This document shows, one piece after another, positions 58,801 to 64,000 of a stretch of 64,000 nt of DNA. The position numbers and the translations under genes were made by a program. This stretch comes from Ancylostoma caninum (taxonomy: Eukaryota; Nematoda; Chromadorea; Rhabditida; Ancylostomatidae), in assembly GCA_037903475.1 (NCBI GenBank), contig JBAJFG010000313.1, positions 186,001 to 250,000 on the forward strand, read 5' to 3'. Below the pieces are notes generated by a model. It was not told where the DNA came from, ran no database searches, and was given only the letters and a program-made list of their open reading frames with translations. How positions within the stretch are numbered: position 1 is the first letter of the stretch; each line of letters opens with the position of its first letter.

Positions 58801-61800
58801 TCTTGTAAGTGAAATCGCGTTTTAGCCACGCGTTCCGCTGCCCTTATTCGAATTTCGCGCCACATTGGCGCTGGTCCATGGGGCGCGCCTCTCGCAGCCG
58901 GTTGTAGATTTAGATACGAGTGGAGGCAGTACAGGGACCCGTTAGTAATCAGAGACGCAGAGAGCGAGAAGACTCGCGGTGCGCGGCAAGCTCTGGCCGT
59001 GGTTGGGGAACTTATCTCGTATAAGGGCAATTTATACTGGGTGCGTGCTACTGACGCGCGTGCGTCTATATGATGAAGAATAGGGCTCAGTCGCATAGGA
59101 GTCGCATCGCAGTCGCAGCTCAGACGCACGCGTTTACGGCCTCGCGACGTCCGCGCGTTCTTTTCATTGAGGATGTATATTCCGTGTTGACCGGTCTTCA
59201 TGAAAAATCCCTTGCAAATGGATGCGTGCGACTGATGCGCGACTGACGCACGCAGCTAGTGTAAATTACCCTATATACAACCGGAAAGACAACATTACCA
59301 TTAGTAATTTCCAAGCCTCAGAGATCCAAGCTACCCTCTTTGCACTTATAATCGGCAATGATAGTTGATTCAATGCACGATAGATTCTGATAAACTAATT
59401 GGTTATCTTTAGTACGATCAGGCGCAAACCACAGTTTATTATGCCCCTGAAAATTACGCTAAAACCATTTGCTATCCGGGCTGAACTTTTCATTTTGTAA
59501 TCTACAGTGCCTGGCGCTATTTGCCTCATAATTATAATTATATCGCTATTTGTATAGCAAGCTCAATGAACTATGAGACTATGACTGCGTCTGGCTGCGA
59601 TTAGTGGATCGAATTCCCACTGCACTTGTCAGCATCTGGGAACTTCTACTATATAACAAGTTTTGTAGCTCAAAATGCGTAACCTAACAACTAAGAACTG
59701 GATTAAATGAAGAAAAAAAAGTAACCTTACCGCCACCACCAGATCGGTATATATCATACAAAAGAGAGCAATTGTTACTGCACCGCAGAAACGAAGGCCG
59801 CACTGCAGCAGCTTCGCGAAGCGGAGGATAGGCTAGGCGCTGTGACTCTCAGGTGTGATTGGGATTGATGCTTTGTTTATATAGTTTGCGCACGCTGTGC
59901 ATGTAACAATTTTTGAAAGAAATGAGAAAAGAAGTGATCCCGATCACGGCCGAGAAGTACAACACCCAACTGGTCTGCCGTGCCGTGGAGGTGATGCGGC
60001 GCGGTCTCCTTCCTCAGGAGTGCAATAAAGAATGCATTTCGCTGTAATTACTAATGCTAATTCAGCTGCCAATCAAGCTGAGAAGGAATATGAGGTTGCA
60101 ATGGAGGAACGATCTCTGTATGACATCCAGTGCCGTCTGAACGAAGCGGGCGCATCTGACCTCGTCATTGACATCATCATAAATGAACCAAGCCGCGAGA
60201 TTTTCCTGAAGGCGATACAACTTGCCAAAGCACTGCTTCTGGAGGGCAATGACAAGGTTCGTTTGCTTCGTACTATATATGCAGTCAAAGCCTGCGTAGG
60301 GATTTCAGTGTTTTTAAAAACCATTTCATTAACAATATGAAGACTTTATGTTAACATATTTCTATCACTTCACTTCTACCGCTATCATATTTCTAACATA
60401 TTACTTGTACCGCTATTCTCTTTCTTAAATTTAAAAATTTTTTGCAAATGTTTAAACTTACCGCTGATTTTGGAATAATTGAATTTTTGGAATCCCGGTT
60501 GTCCATGTCCATTTTCTATACATAAAAGAGACCACACTTTTTCGCCCATGCTCCCCCTCGCGCTTCTCGTCTCCTACCCCTTCTTTGCGGTCGCCACAGC
60601 TTCGCCAACGTTTAAAAATTCGAATCTCTTTATTATCAATGAATTTACAGGTTCAACAGTCGTTCTACAATCGCTTGAAAAAGAAGGACACCCATGAGCC
60701 TTTCTTCACGGCCCTCTCTCACCGCATACAAACGGCGCAGAATCGCTTGAAAAGCGACATGATGTCATGTAACGAGAACAAACCGAAAGGAGGTAGAAAC
60801 AATTTTCTTATACTAGTTGAAACTTGCTAGAAATTCCCATGAGGATTTACATTGAACTCTCACAAAGAGCTTCCCTTATTGAACTCATGAGTGTGAACAT
60901 TGTGTGATCCATAAACTGCCACTCCACACTAACAACACATTCCCACCACTCTCATTTTCGTGGACCACGCATAATCACCTTTTTCAGCGTTCTCGGCTAA
61001 TGCCAGTAGACGATGTGAGTACCTTTTCGGGTGTATGCATGTTCTCAATTTCTTTCACCATCCCTTCTATGTCATTCTTTTCCATGTAACCCTGTCGGCA
61101 AAAATTGCGAAGATCGTCTGCATGCTAGTCGCGTTAAAGATCCTTTGAAACTGATATTTCCAGAGTGACTGCCGGAGTTGTCCATTTCGTTAATGGAAAA
61201 TGTCCGGGTTGTCTGCAATGTCAGTCGTTAATAGTGATGGCTACATATCTGGGTCGATCTGTGTGATAATGAAAGATCCACCTCAAAATGGCCCGCTTTT
61301 TTCACCCGGCAAAAACAAGCCTGGCTCTCTTTGCGTAAGAACTCCTTCACCACCTTGATAACCCTTTTTCCCCCCCCCCTATTTTGCATACAAGTTTGCA
61401 GTGCTGCCTGCCATAACGACCACCTCCAAAAGACCACACTTTCCAGCACGACTACAGTGCTGGTCAATCACTTTTACATCACAGAATACCACCTTCTGGT
61501 CTGCCTCGCCGCATCATCTACGCGGAGCGGCACATCTGCTGGACGCTGTTGTTGTCGGGCGGTGTTTTCCACTGCTTTGTTTTTGTCTTTGTCTTCATTC
61601 GGAAGTGTTTTGGTGAAAATATGAAAGAACCATCAGTACTGGCTCGGCAACCGCATCACCCAGTTGGTCTGCCGCAACGCGTAGGTGGTGCTGTACGGGA
61701 AACCATATGGGTGCAGCCGAGAAAAATAGGCAGGTGGCAGGAATTGTGGGCGCAAGTTTTTCGAATTTCTTGTCGAGCTTTTAATAATACCAACGTACCC

Positions 61801-64000
61801 CTAACAAGTTCAGCTCGTCTGTTTGTGCTTGAATTTGCCAACGACGCGGACACAACGATTTTTCCACTCATTTTTTTTTCTAGCTCCATGAAATATTCCT
61901 AACAGTCCCTACAATTTCTTTCGGCTGGGTGTTCAAATATGTTAATGTACTATTTCCTCTGTACTTAACCTCTACATGTCTTATTTTAAAGATCTCTTAA
62001 TTTCTCAATCCCTAGAGGAACATCCTTTACTACACCAATACCAACCAATGTTTCTGTGAACCTTCTTCTTTCCCGTGGTTTGTGTGCATCCATTTTAGAA
62101 CTCTTTGTTTCCATCCTTTATTCAAGCGTCCTCGTACCCACTGTATCTTATTCAAGGTAGTCCACGACACAGTTTTTCCGGAGTGTCAATGTCCACTCTA
62201 CGCGTCGACGACCCACAACTCCACAGGCACAGCATACAGTTCTGTGCGTGTCAGTGAAGCAGTTCTTTAGCTTATTCTTCCCTCTGAGAGGTCTCTTAAA
62301 CTGCTATGACAAACTGTGCCTGGGTCGAGTGGTCCTTGGTTTCTTTGCCTGTGTTCTTCTCTTTCGGGGTGCATGTTTTCCTTTACTTTTTCTCTTTGGG
62401 TTTGTCAGCTGAGGGAGTGGTAGGAATGATGAAACGACTAACGATGTCGTAAAAAGAATAGGATGTCTTCTTTTCAAATTGTGATACAGCGTAAATACTT
62501 CTCTGTATAACATGTTTACTATCCACCACAAGTCCAAACAGCAGCTGGCAGAAGCAAAGAAGCACCGTTCTCTTATCGCCATCAAGTACCAGATTGGATG
62601 GGACTAGTGGTTGACTTTCCTCTCTGCTTCTAGCTAATGCTACTGCATCACGGAGCAACATCACTTTTTCTAGCATCCACGGTGCTGACTCCGGTGCTTG
62701 ACCATGGAGCTCACATCCCATTCTCCGGGACACTTTTCGACGCAAATCACATGCGACACCCGTCTTTGTCGGAGATCTCCAACCACTCGCATGACATGAC
62801 AGCCAGTGTACCTGATCTTTCACCGTATCAGGATGAAGAAAGGTAAATTTAGCACATTTTCTGAAGTTTGCCGATGTGGGTCAATAACTCTTCGTACCTT
62901 CGTTATTCCAGGACCAATGACGCTCTTCCACCTGAAGTGTCTATAATCGAGCCAATTCTTCGAGTTCTTCAACTACTCTGTGAGAATCACAACAGCCTTC
63001 TGCAGAATTTCATTCGCAGACAATCGGATCGCGCTAATCACAACCTGGTGGCGGAAACTCTCAGTTTCTTGGATACGGTACGTTAATAGAATTTGCTTCA
63101 GAAAATTGTGGCTTTACATCGGTTAACTAAATTCAGTTGCCCTTTTTCCTCATCTGTGACCCTTGCTTACATGTTTTACACCATTGAGAAGTTTTTTTTT
63201 CCTTCTACAAGCCTTGCATTATATTTTATTCAGTGCTATTAATTTACATATGTTTTATGCTTAAAAAATGAGTTGAAAAATGAGATGTCAGCTCGAAAAA
63301 TCACATTCAGTCGAGACCTGAAGCCTTGTTGAGCTTTTCGAAAGCGCAGAGGCAGAACGCTAAGCCTGTGAAAGGAATTAGAAACCTACATTTAATTATT
63401 TTCTCGTGCGCGACTATAGAACTAGGAACTAGTGGAACCAAAGTCTACACTTTGCACCCTTTAGTAGATCGCTTATACGCTTGCATCATAAATATAAGCA
63501 GCTGGTGTGCGAGAACAATTTGATCATGCGGGCTGCCTGTACACTAGAAAATGTTTTTGAGGACTGGAATCTAGTCCACTTATTTCCCATAATATCCAAA
63601 GGTTAGAAATAAATAGCTAAATTCCGCCAATTGATCATGATCTTTCAAAAAACTGGATCGTTACATTACATTACTCATGCTGCTGCTGTCACAAACATGA
63701 GCTAAGGGATGGCTGACAACCTTTAACCAAGAAACCACGCATGCCAGTCTGTTGCAGATGAGTGCAGTTAAAATGTCGTTTAGGTATGCGGGTCCACGAA
63801 AGGAAGTCTGGGTGTGTTTGGTGAGATCGGCGAGCACAACTTCAGCCTTATCACACAGACTCTTGCCACACTTACAGAATTCTGTCAAGGTCCATGTCAT
63901 GAGAACCAGGTAAGCCTACGGTTTCAAAGAACTTTTGGTGCGACTTTTACAAAGAGGTTTACTTTTCAGAATACAATGGCTATGCAGGAGAATGGCTTAA
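28834..64000 (+). CDS. itr-1: Inositol 1,4,5-trisphosphate receptor, exons 1-53, 3' end beyond window
   Basis: This gene encodes the tetrameric ER calcium-release channel opened by IP3. In nematodes it drives rhythmic defecation, pharyngeal pumping, ovulation and embryonic morphogenesis. I joined 53 exons; exon lengths and phases are consistent throughout and give about 2,100 codons without a stop. Family signatures appear in the expected order: [11 protein letters not shown] at the N-terminus, [106 protein letters not shown] and [15 protein letters not shown]. Receptors of this family are about 2,700-2,900 residues, so roughly the last quarter, with six membrane segments and pore, lies to the right. 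Exons average about 120 bases, introns 51 to 3,460. Exon positions are in the five block entries that follow. Confidence 0.97.
32630..32830. repeat. itr-1: Repeated AAGCTCCGCCC phrases in itr-1 intron 7
   Basis: TAAGCTCCGCCCA occurs at about 32657 and 32811, and TAAGCTCCGCCCC near 32384, amid other GTGGGCGG-type phrases. Similar phrases mark the ends of hairpin elements at 38.4, 48.85 and 51.2 kb, so this is probably a patchwork of related MITE fragments rather than a regulatory array. Confidence 0.4.
32985..37859 (+). CDS. itr-1: itr-1 exons 8-18: IP3-binding core
   Basis: Exons: 32985-33143, 33206-33363, 33643-33692, 35398-35513, 35764-35870, 35949-36039, 36147-36244, 36845-36986, 37048-37190, 37586-37649, 37720-37859. 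They encode residues 264 to about 686: the second beta-trefoil and the armadillo-like part of the ligand site. Aligning to mouse type 1 numbering from memory, R265, T267, R269, R504, K508, R511, Y567, R568 and K569 are kept (here R296, T298, R300, R556, K560, R563, Y624, R625, K626). The loop reads RMTNR instead of RTTGR. Exons 8 and 14 use GAG and AAG acceptors, which phase and homology support. Intron 10 (1.7 kb) has collected four mobile elements. Confidence 0.93.
33858..34160. mobile_element. hAT-type MITE with 8-bp target duplication, copy 1
   Basis: The element spans 33866-34152 (287 bp). It begins CAGTGGCGGACGCAG and ends CTGCGTCCGCCACTG, a 15-bp perfect inverted repeat. It is flanked on both sides by GTGCGCTG (33858-33865 and 34153-34160). 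An 8-bp duplication and CAGTGGCG-type ends are hallmarks of hAT transposons. The interior is A/T-only apart from a G10 run at 34100-34109 and a C25 run at 34114-34138. There is no coding capacity. It lies in itr-1 intron 10. Confidence 0.92.
34281..34610. mobile_element. hAT-type MITE with near-perfect 8-bp target duplication, copy 2
   Basis: The element spans 34289-34602 (314 bp), beginning CAGTGGCGGACGC and ending TATCCGCCACTG. Flanks are GTACCCTG (34281-34288) and TTACCCTG (34603-34610), matching 7 of 8. The body is homologous to copy 1, with an expanded AT-rich block of TATAAAATA units and a 13-base C run near the right end. It lies 128 bp from copy 1 in the same intron. Confidence 0.9.
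34677..34784. mobile_element. Hairpin MITE family B in itr-1 intron 10
   Basis: The left arm CTGGATACATCAGCGAGTTCA with CCCAGGGTAAACG pairs imperfectly with the right arm GCACGCTTACTCTGGGTAGG and CTCAGTGGAG. The loop contains TGTTAACGTGGTAAATTTTTG. It has the same architecture as the copies at 25.6 and 27.7 kb. Confidence 0.7.
34957..35268 (-). mobile_element. tRNA-derived SINE with 11-bp target duplication
   Basis: The element occupies 34968-35257, flanked by GCAGACCAATG on both sides (34957-34967 and 35258-35268). Read on the minus strand it starts with a tRNA-like head: GGCGCGTGTGGCGCAGTGG, followed by TAAGAGG (A box) and, about 35 bases on, GATGGTTCGACCCCG (B box). A body of about 190 bp unrelated to tRNA follows. 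It ends in a short ATCCTTT-ATCTTT-ATCC microsatellite tail, as in many SINEs. It would be transcribed by RNA polymerase III and moved by a LINE partner. It lies antisense in itr-1 intron 10. Confidence 0.9.
38081..44723 (+). CDS. itr-1: itr-1 exons 19-31: first part of regulatory solenoid
   Basis: Exons: 38126-38249 (or 38081-38249), 39122-39234, 39302-39421, 39478-39627, 39689-39761, 40006-40116, 40177-40294, 40709-40890, 40942-41044, 41184-41296, 41679-41777, 41829-41986, 44585-44723. They encode about residues 686-1220 of the helical RIH-type modulatory region. Landmarks are [93 protein letters not shown] and [21 protein letters not shown]. Exon 19 has two in-frame acceptors 45 bases apart. 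Exon 20 begins inside a 46-bp tandem duplication, and only the second acceptor gives an open frame. The linker before EVHIGW is shorter than in vertebrates. Confidence 0.9.
38362..38672. mobile_element. MITE with about 65-bp inverted repeats in itr-1 intron 19
   Basis: The left arm begins CGTGCAAAACTGCCGA and ends GAGCTTGTGGGCGGAG. The right arm begins CTCCGCCCACAAGCTC and ends TCGGCAGTTTTGCGCG. The inner 16 bp are perfectly inverted (38407-38422 against 38611-38626), and the middle of the arms (TTTCGAGC-CA against TG-GCTCGAAAA) also pairs. The spacer is about 190 bp without coding capacity. Probably a non-autonomous DNA transposon. Confidence 0.75.
39066..39157 (+). repeat. itr-1: 46-bp perfect tandem duplication spanning the exon 20 acceptor
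   Basis: Two identical 46-bp units lie at 39066-39111 and 39112-39157. Each contains TATTATTTAG (acceptor) and the first 36 bases of exon 20. Splicing to the first acceptor would read 17 residues ([12 protein letters not shown], then YYLDK) and hit a TGA. Splicing to the second restores [17 protein letters not shown]. Confidence 0.97.
41318..41640. mobile_element. Two adjacent family-B hairpin elements in itr-1 intron 28
   Basis: The first copy (about 41318-41462) starts CGATGCATCACTG, contains GATTACCCATCCCTC and ends GGTAATCTGAATGATGTATC. The second (about 41463-41640) starts CTGGATGCGTCACTGAGATT, contains GTAAACATGTTAG and has CCCATGGGTAAAAGATTACC near its right end. Together they make up most of a 382-bp intron. 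Confidence 0.65.
42416..43326 (+). mobile_element. Deleted mariner element in itr-1 intron 30
   Basis: The element runs from 42418 to 43324 (about 907 bp) between TA dinucleotides. Its ends are TTAGGTTGGCGCGAAAGTTT and AAACTTTCGCGACAACCTAA, inverted repeats typical of mariner. Remnants of a transposase on the + strand include HERILELI followed by TRELVEEL near 42784-42850 (helix-turn-helix region) and FDNSGTYIA near 43216, in place of the usual LHDNARPH motif around the second catalytic Asp. Stops and frameshifts abound, and the length is short of the usual 1.3 kb, so it is non-functional. Confidence 0.85.
43545..43690 (+). repeat. Diverged dispersed repeat, copy in intron 30
   Basis: It shares with 47515-47650 the ordered phrases GAAGGA-AAAAGTAT, CAACAT/CAATCG-C-GG, ACCGC-AA, GA-C-ACCGCTT and TGAATAGTTTG. 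A third TGGAATAGTTTGTGCA phrase lies at 54099. No ends were defined. Confidence 0.4.
44789..56605 (+). CDS. itr-1: itr-1 exons 32-46: second part of regulatory solenoid
   Basis: Exons: 44789-44881, 45331-45456, 45524-45673, 45728-45835, 46709-46801, 46928-47064, 47119-47233, 48043-48168, 48232-48357, 49541-49670, 50050-50165, 51600-51704, 51923-52071, 53174-53288, 56506-56605. They encode about residues 1221-1817. Landmarks are [115 protein letters not shown] and [13 protein letters not shown]. Acceptors of the last two exons end in AAG rather than CAG, so their left edges are less certain. An optional in-frame exon may lie at 55856-55948. Introns 45 and 46 exceed 3 kb because of inserted elements. 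Confidence 0.88.
47515..47650 (+). repeat. Diverged dispersed repeat, copy in intron 38
   Basis: Partner of 43545-43690; the best shared phrase is GACCGCTTTTGAATAGTTTG. It is richer in CpG than the surrounding intron. Identity looks low and the element type is unknown. Confidence 0.4.
48848..49025. mobile_element. Possible small MITE in itr-1 intron 40
   Basis: GATAAGTGGGCGGAGCTTCC near 48856 and GGCTACGCCCACTTTCAG near 49004 form an imperfect inverted pair about 150 bp apart. The sequence between has no coding capacity. The arms are short, so the call is tentative. Confidence 0.4.
50443..50988. mobile_element. Tc1-type MITE in itr-1 intron 42
   Basis: The left end is TA followed by CAGTAGCGGCCAAAATTATA and TAGCCTTTT. 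The right end is AAAAGGCTATATAATTTTGG followed by CCGGTACT and ATA. The CAGT-start and GGCCAAAA core are shared with Tc1-family termini. Length is about 541 bp. The interior has no recognisable transposase, so it is non-autonomous. Confidence 0.85.
51010..51270. mobile_element. MITE with about 50-bp imperfect inverted repeats in itr-1 intron 42
   Basis: The left arm AAAAAACCCGTTCTTGGGCT continues with CCAGTTCTTGG and GGGAGTGGCCA. The right arm TGGCTCCGCCCACAATCTTC continues with CTGGAAATTGCAGC and GGAAACGGGTTTTTC and is its inverted counterpart. The GGAGC-TGTGGGCGG theme links it to the 38.4-kb element. Confidence 0.6.
52631..52893. mobile_element. Foldback element family C, copy with long spacer, itr-1 intron 44
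   Basis: The left arm TGGACGTCAATGGCGGTGGC, CCATCCGCGGCCTCGAGAAG and GACGCCGCGCAAC is inverted on the right as GTTGCGTCCTTGTCGAGGCC, GCGGATGGGCCACC and ATTGACGTCC. Arms are about 52 bp, the spacer about 155 bp. It is extremely GC-rich against its intron. Confidence 0.8.
53642..53968. repeat. Paired GATGCAYAYGGTGCATC palindromes in itr-1 intron 45
   Basis: GTGTGGTCACGTGATGCATA-TGGTGCATCAC at 53641 and CTGTGGCCATGTGATGCACA-CGGTGCATCAC at 53936 are near-identical 31-mers about 295 bp apart in the same orientation. Each has an inner palindrome GTGATGCA-N-TGCATCAC. They may be ends of an element or a direct duplication. Confidence 0.5.
54582..54733. mobile_element. Hairpin MITE family A, copy 3 (near-complete foldback)
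   Basis: The left arm AGAGAACTCCAAACAGACGC continues through GACCGCGGCGCGGCTCTC and TTGGGCAGAG. The right arm CTCTGCCCATGAGAGCCGCG continues through CCGCGATCTCGACTC and GTACGTTTGGAGTTTCCC. About 70 bp on each side pair, leaving a loop of 10-15 bases, so the RNA or single strand would fold into one long hairpin. Confidence 0.75.
55468..55634. mobile_element. Hairpin MITE family A, copy 4
   Basis: The left end GTGAACTCCAAAACGGCCGT with GTGCAAGGGG and the right end CCCTTTGCACCCGGCTG with TTTGGAGTTCCCTG are inverted repeats of about 28 bp. The interior GACCGCGGCGCGGCTCTC and TGTCTGCTTCTGCCAGCAGC is nearly identical to copies 1 and 2. Confidence 0.78.
55856..55948 (+). CDS. itr-1: Candidate optional itr-1 exon (31 codons, frame-preserving)
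   Basis: A 93-base open stretch lies between an acceptor-like CACAACAG and a donor-like CCAG-GTGATC in intron 45. It has phase 0 on both sides, so it would insert 31 residues between exons 45 and 46. The segment [20 protein letters not shown] loosely resembles the vertebrate stretch EKLISIDELDNAELPPAP that sits at this position. The resemblance is weak, and the right part is as GC-rich as neighbouring repeats, so it may be chance. Confidence 0.25.
56670..56783. mobile_element. Foldback element family C, compact hairpin copy, itr-1 intron 46
   Basis: The left arm GTGGACGTCAATGACGGTGG, CCTATCCGCGGCCTCGAG and AAAAACGCTGCGC pairs with the right arm GCGCGGCGTCCTTCTCGAGG, CCGTGGATGGGCCATCG and CCATTGACGTCCA. 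Arms are about 52 bp with a loop under 10 bases. It begins only 65 bp after the exon 46 donor. Confidence 0.8.
56897..58931. mobile_element. Mutator-like foldback element with about 555-bp inverted arms and 10-bp target duplication
   Basis: The element spans 56907-58921 (2,015 bp) in itr-1 intron 46. It starts ACTCGTATCTAAATCTAC and ends GTAGATTTAGATACGAGT. GGAGGCAGTA flanks it on both sides (56897-56906 and 58922-58931). The left arm (about 56907-57470) and right arm (about 58369-58921) are inverted copies with scattered differences. Each includes a GC-rich outer half with a shared open frame ([16 protein letters not shown]) and a pyrimidine-rich inner half. The spacer of about 900 bp has no transposase-like frame. 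Long terminal inverted repeats with 9-11-bp duplications are characteristic of the Mutator superfamily; that assignment is inference. Confidence 0.85.
59790..60052 (+). other. GC-rich open island upstream of itr-1 exon 47, unexplained
   Basis: Two stretches read like protein: [20 protein letters not shown] at about 59809-59870, with a donor-like CAG-GTGTGA, and [20 protein letters not shown] near 59955-60015, running into a TAA. Neither has a phase that fits between exons 46 and 47, which join directly. The second stretch shares CACCCAACTGGTCTGCCG with an inverted repeat at 61.5-61.7 kb. It may be a gene fragment carried by a mobile element. Confidence 0.35.
60066..64000 (+). CDS. itr-1: itr-1 exons 47-53: RIH-associated region, cut by window edge
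   Basis: Exons: 60066-60256, 60651-60792, 60988-61014, 62674-62842, 62912-63077, 63784-63909, 63970-64000 (partial). They encode about residues 1817-2100. Landmarks are [66 protein letters not shown] and [17 protein letters not shown]. Exon 49 is a 27-base micro-exon (AFSANASRR), placed by its acceptor, donor and matching phases on both sides. Exon 50 carries a Ser/His-rich linker ([13 protein letters not shown]) that is poorly conserved in the family and a plausible site for regulation or alternative splicing. The last exon continues past base 64000. Confidence 0.9.
61503..61700. repeat. Degenerate inverted repeat in itr-1 intron 49
   Basis: CCGCATCATCTACGCGGAGC with GGCACATCTGCTGG (from about 61508) is the imperfect inverse of CCCAGTTGGTCTGCCGCAAC with GCGTAGGTGGTGC (from about 61658). 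Arms are about 45 bp. A third related copy lies singly at 59960-60010. Probably a MITE family. Confidence 0.45.

Noticed and set aside
62383..62823. 146-codon minus-strand frame
   Set aside because: It lies antisense across itr-1 exon 50 and has no recognisable domain; the + strand exon explains the open frame.
1..64000. CRISPR array, operon or bacterial system
   Set aside because: Intron-rich eukaryotic gene structure and eukaryotic transposons throughout; no regularly spaced identical repeats with unique spacers.

Overview
This window is nuclear DNA of a nematode, most likely a strongylid (hookworm or Haemonchus-like, clade V). The reasons are one very intron-rich gene with short exons and mostly TTTCAG/TTTAG acceptors, AT-rich non-coding DNA crowded with small transposon relics, and a CR1/Jockey-type LINE together with mariner, Tc1, hAT and Mutator-type non-autonomous elements. 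The species call is inference. No bacterial-type genes, rRNA or intact tRNA were seen.

The dominant feature is itr-1, the inositol 1,4,5-trisphosphate receptor, on the + strand from an ATG at 28834 to beyond the right edge. I assembled 53 exons by hand. Their phases join without a break through about 2,100 codons. They cover the N-terminal suppressor domain, the IP3-binding core, the armadillo/RIH regulatory solenoid and the start of the RIH-associated region. The membrane channel domain lies to the right of the window. The IP3-coordinating residues are largely conserved, with two substitutions in the first ligand loop. The gene carries a 46-bp tandem duplication across a 3' splice site, an in-frame pair of alternative acceptors and several non-YAG acceptors.

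Layout. 1-2,880: a LINE on the - strand with ORF1 intact and ORF2 open to the window edge. 3,110-3,333: a frameshifted mariner/Tc1 transposase remnant. 3,334-28,832: about 25 kb without a recognisable gene. It holds MITE-like hairpins, a hAT-like relic, pyrimidine tracts, homopolymer G/C runs, a 0.5-kb ATTC microsatellite, a diverged tandem repeat with five TGACGTCA palindromes, and a GC-rich island. 28,834-64,000: itr-1. Its large introns hold a tRNA-derived SINE with 11-bp target duplication, two hAT-type MITEs with 8-bp duplications, a deleted mariner, a Tc1-type MITE, a 2-kb Mutator-like foldback element with about 555-bp arms and a 10-bp duplication, and several hairpin families.

The genes do not form an operon-like pathway. 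The window is one long calcium-signalling gene embedded in, and enlarged by, a diverse set of mostly non-autonomous mobile elements. Exon edges were read by eye from splice consensus, frame and family similarity. No alignment or RNA evidence was available.
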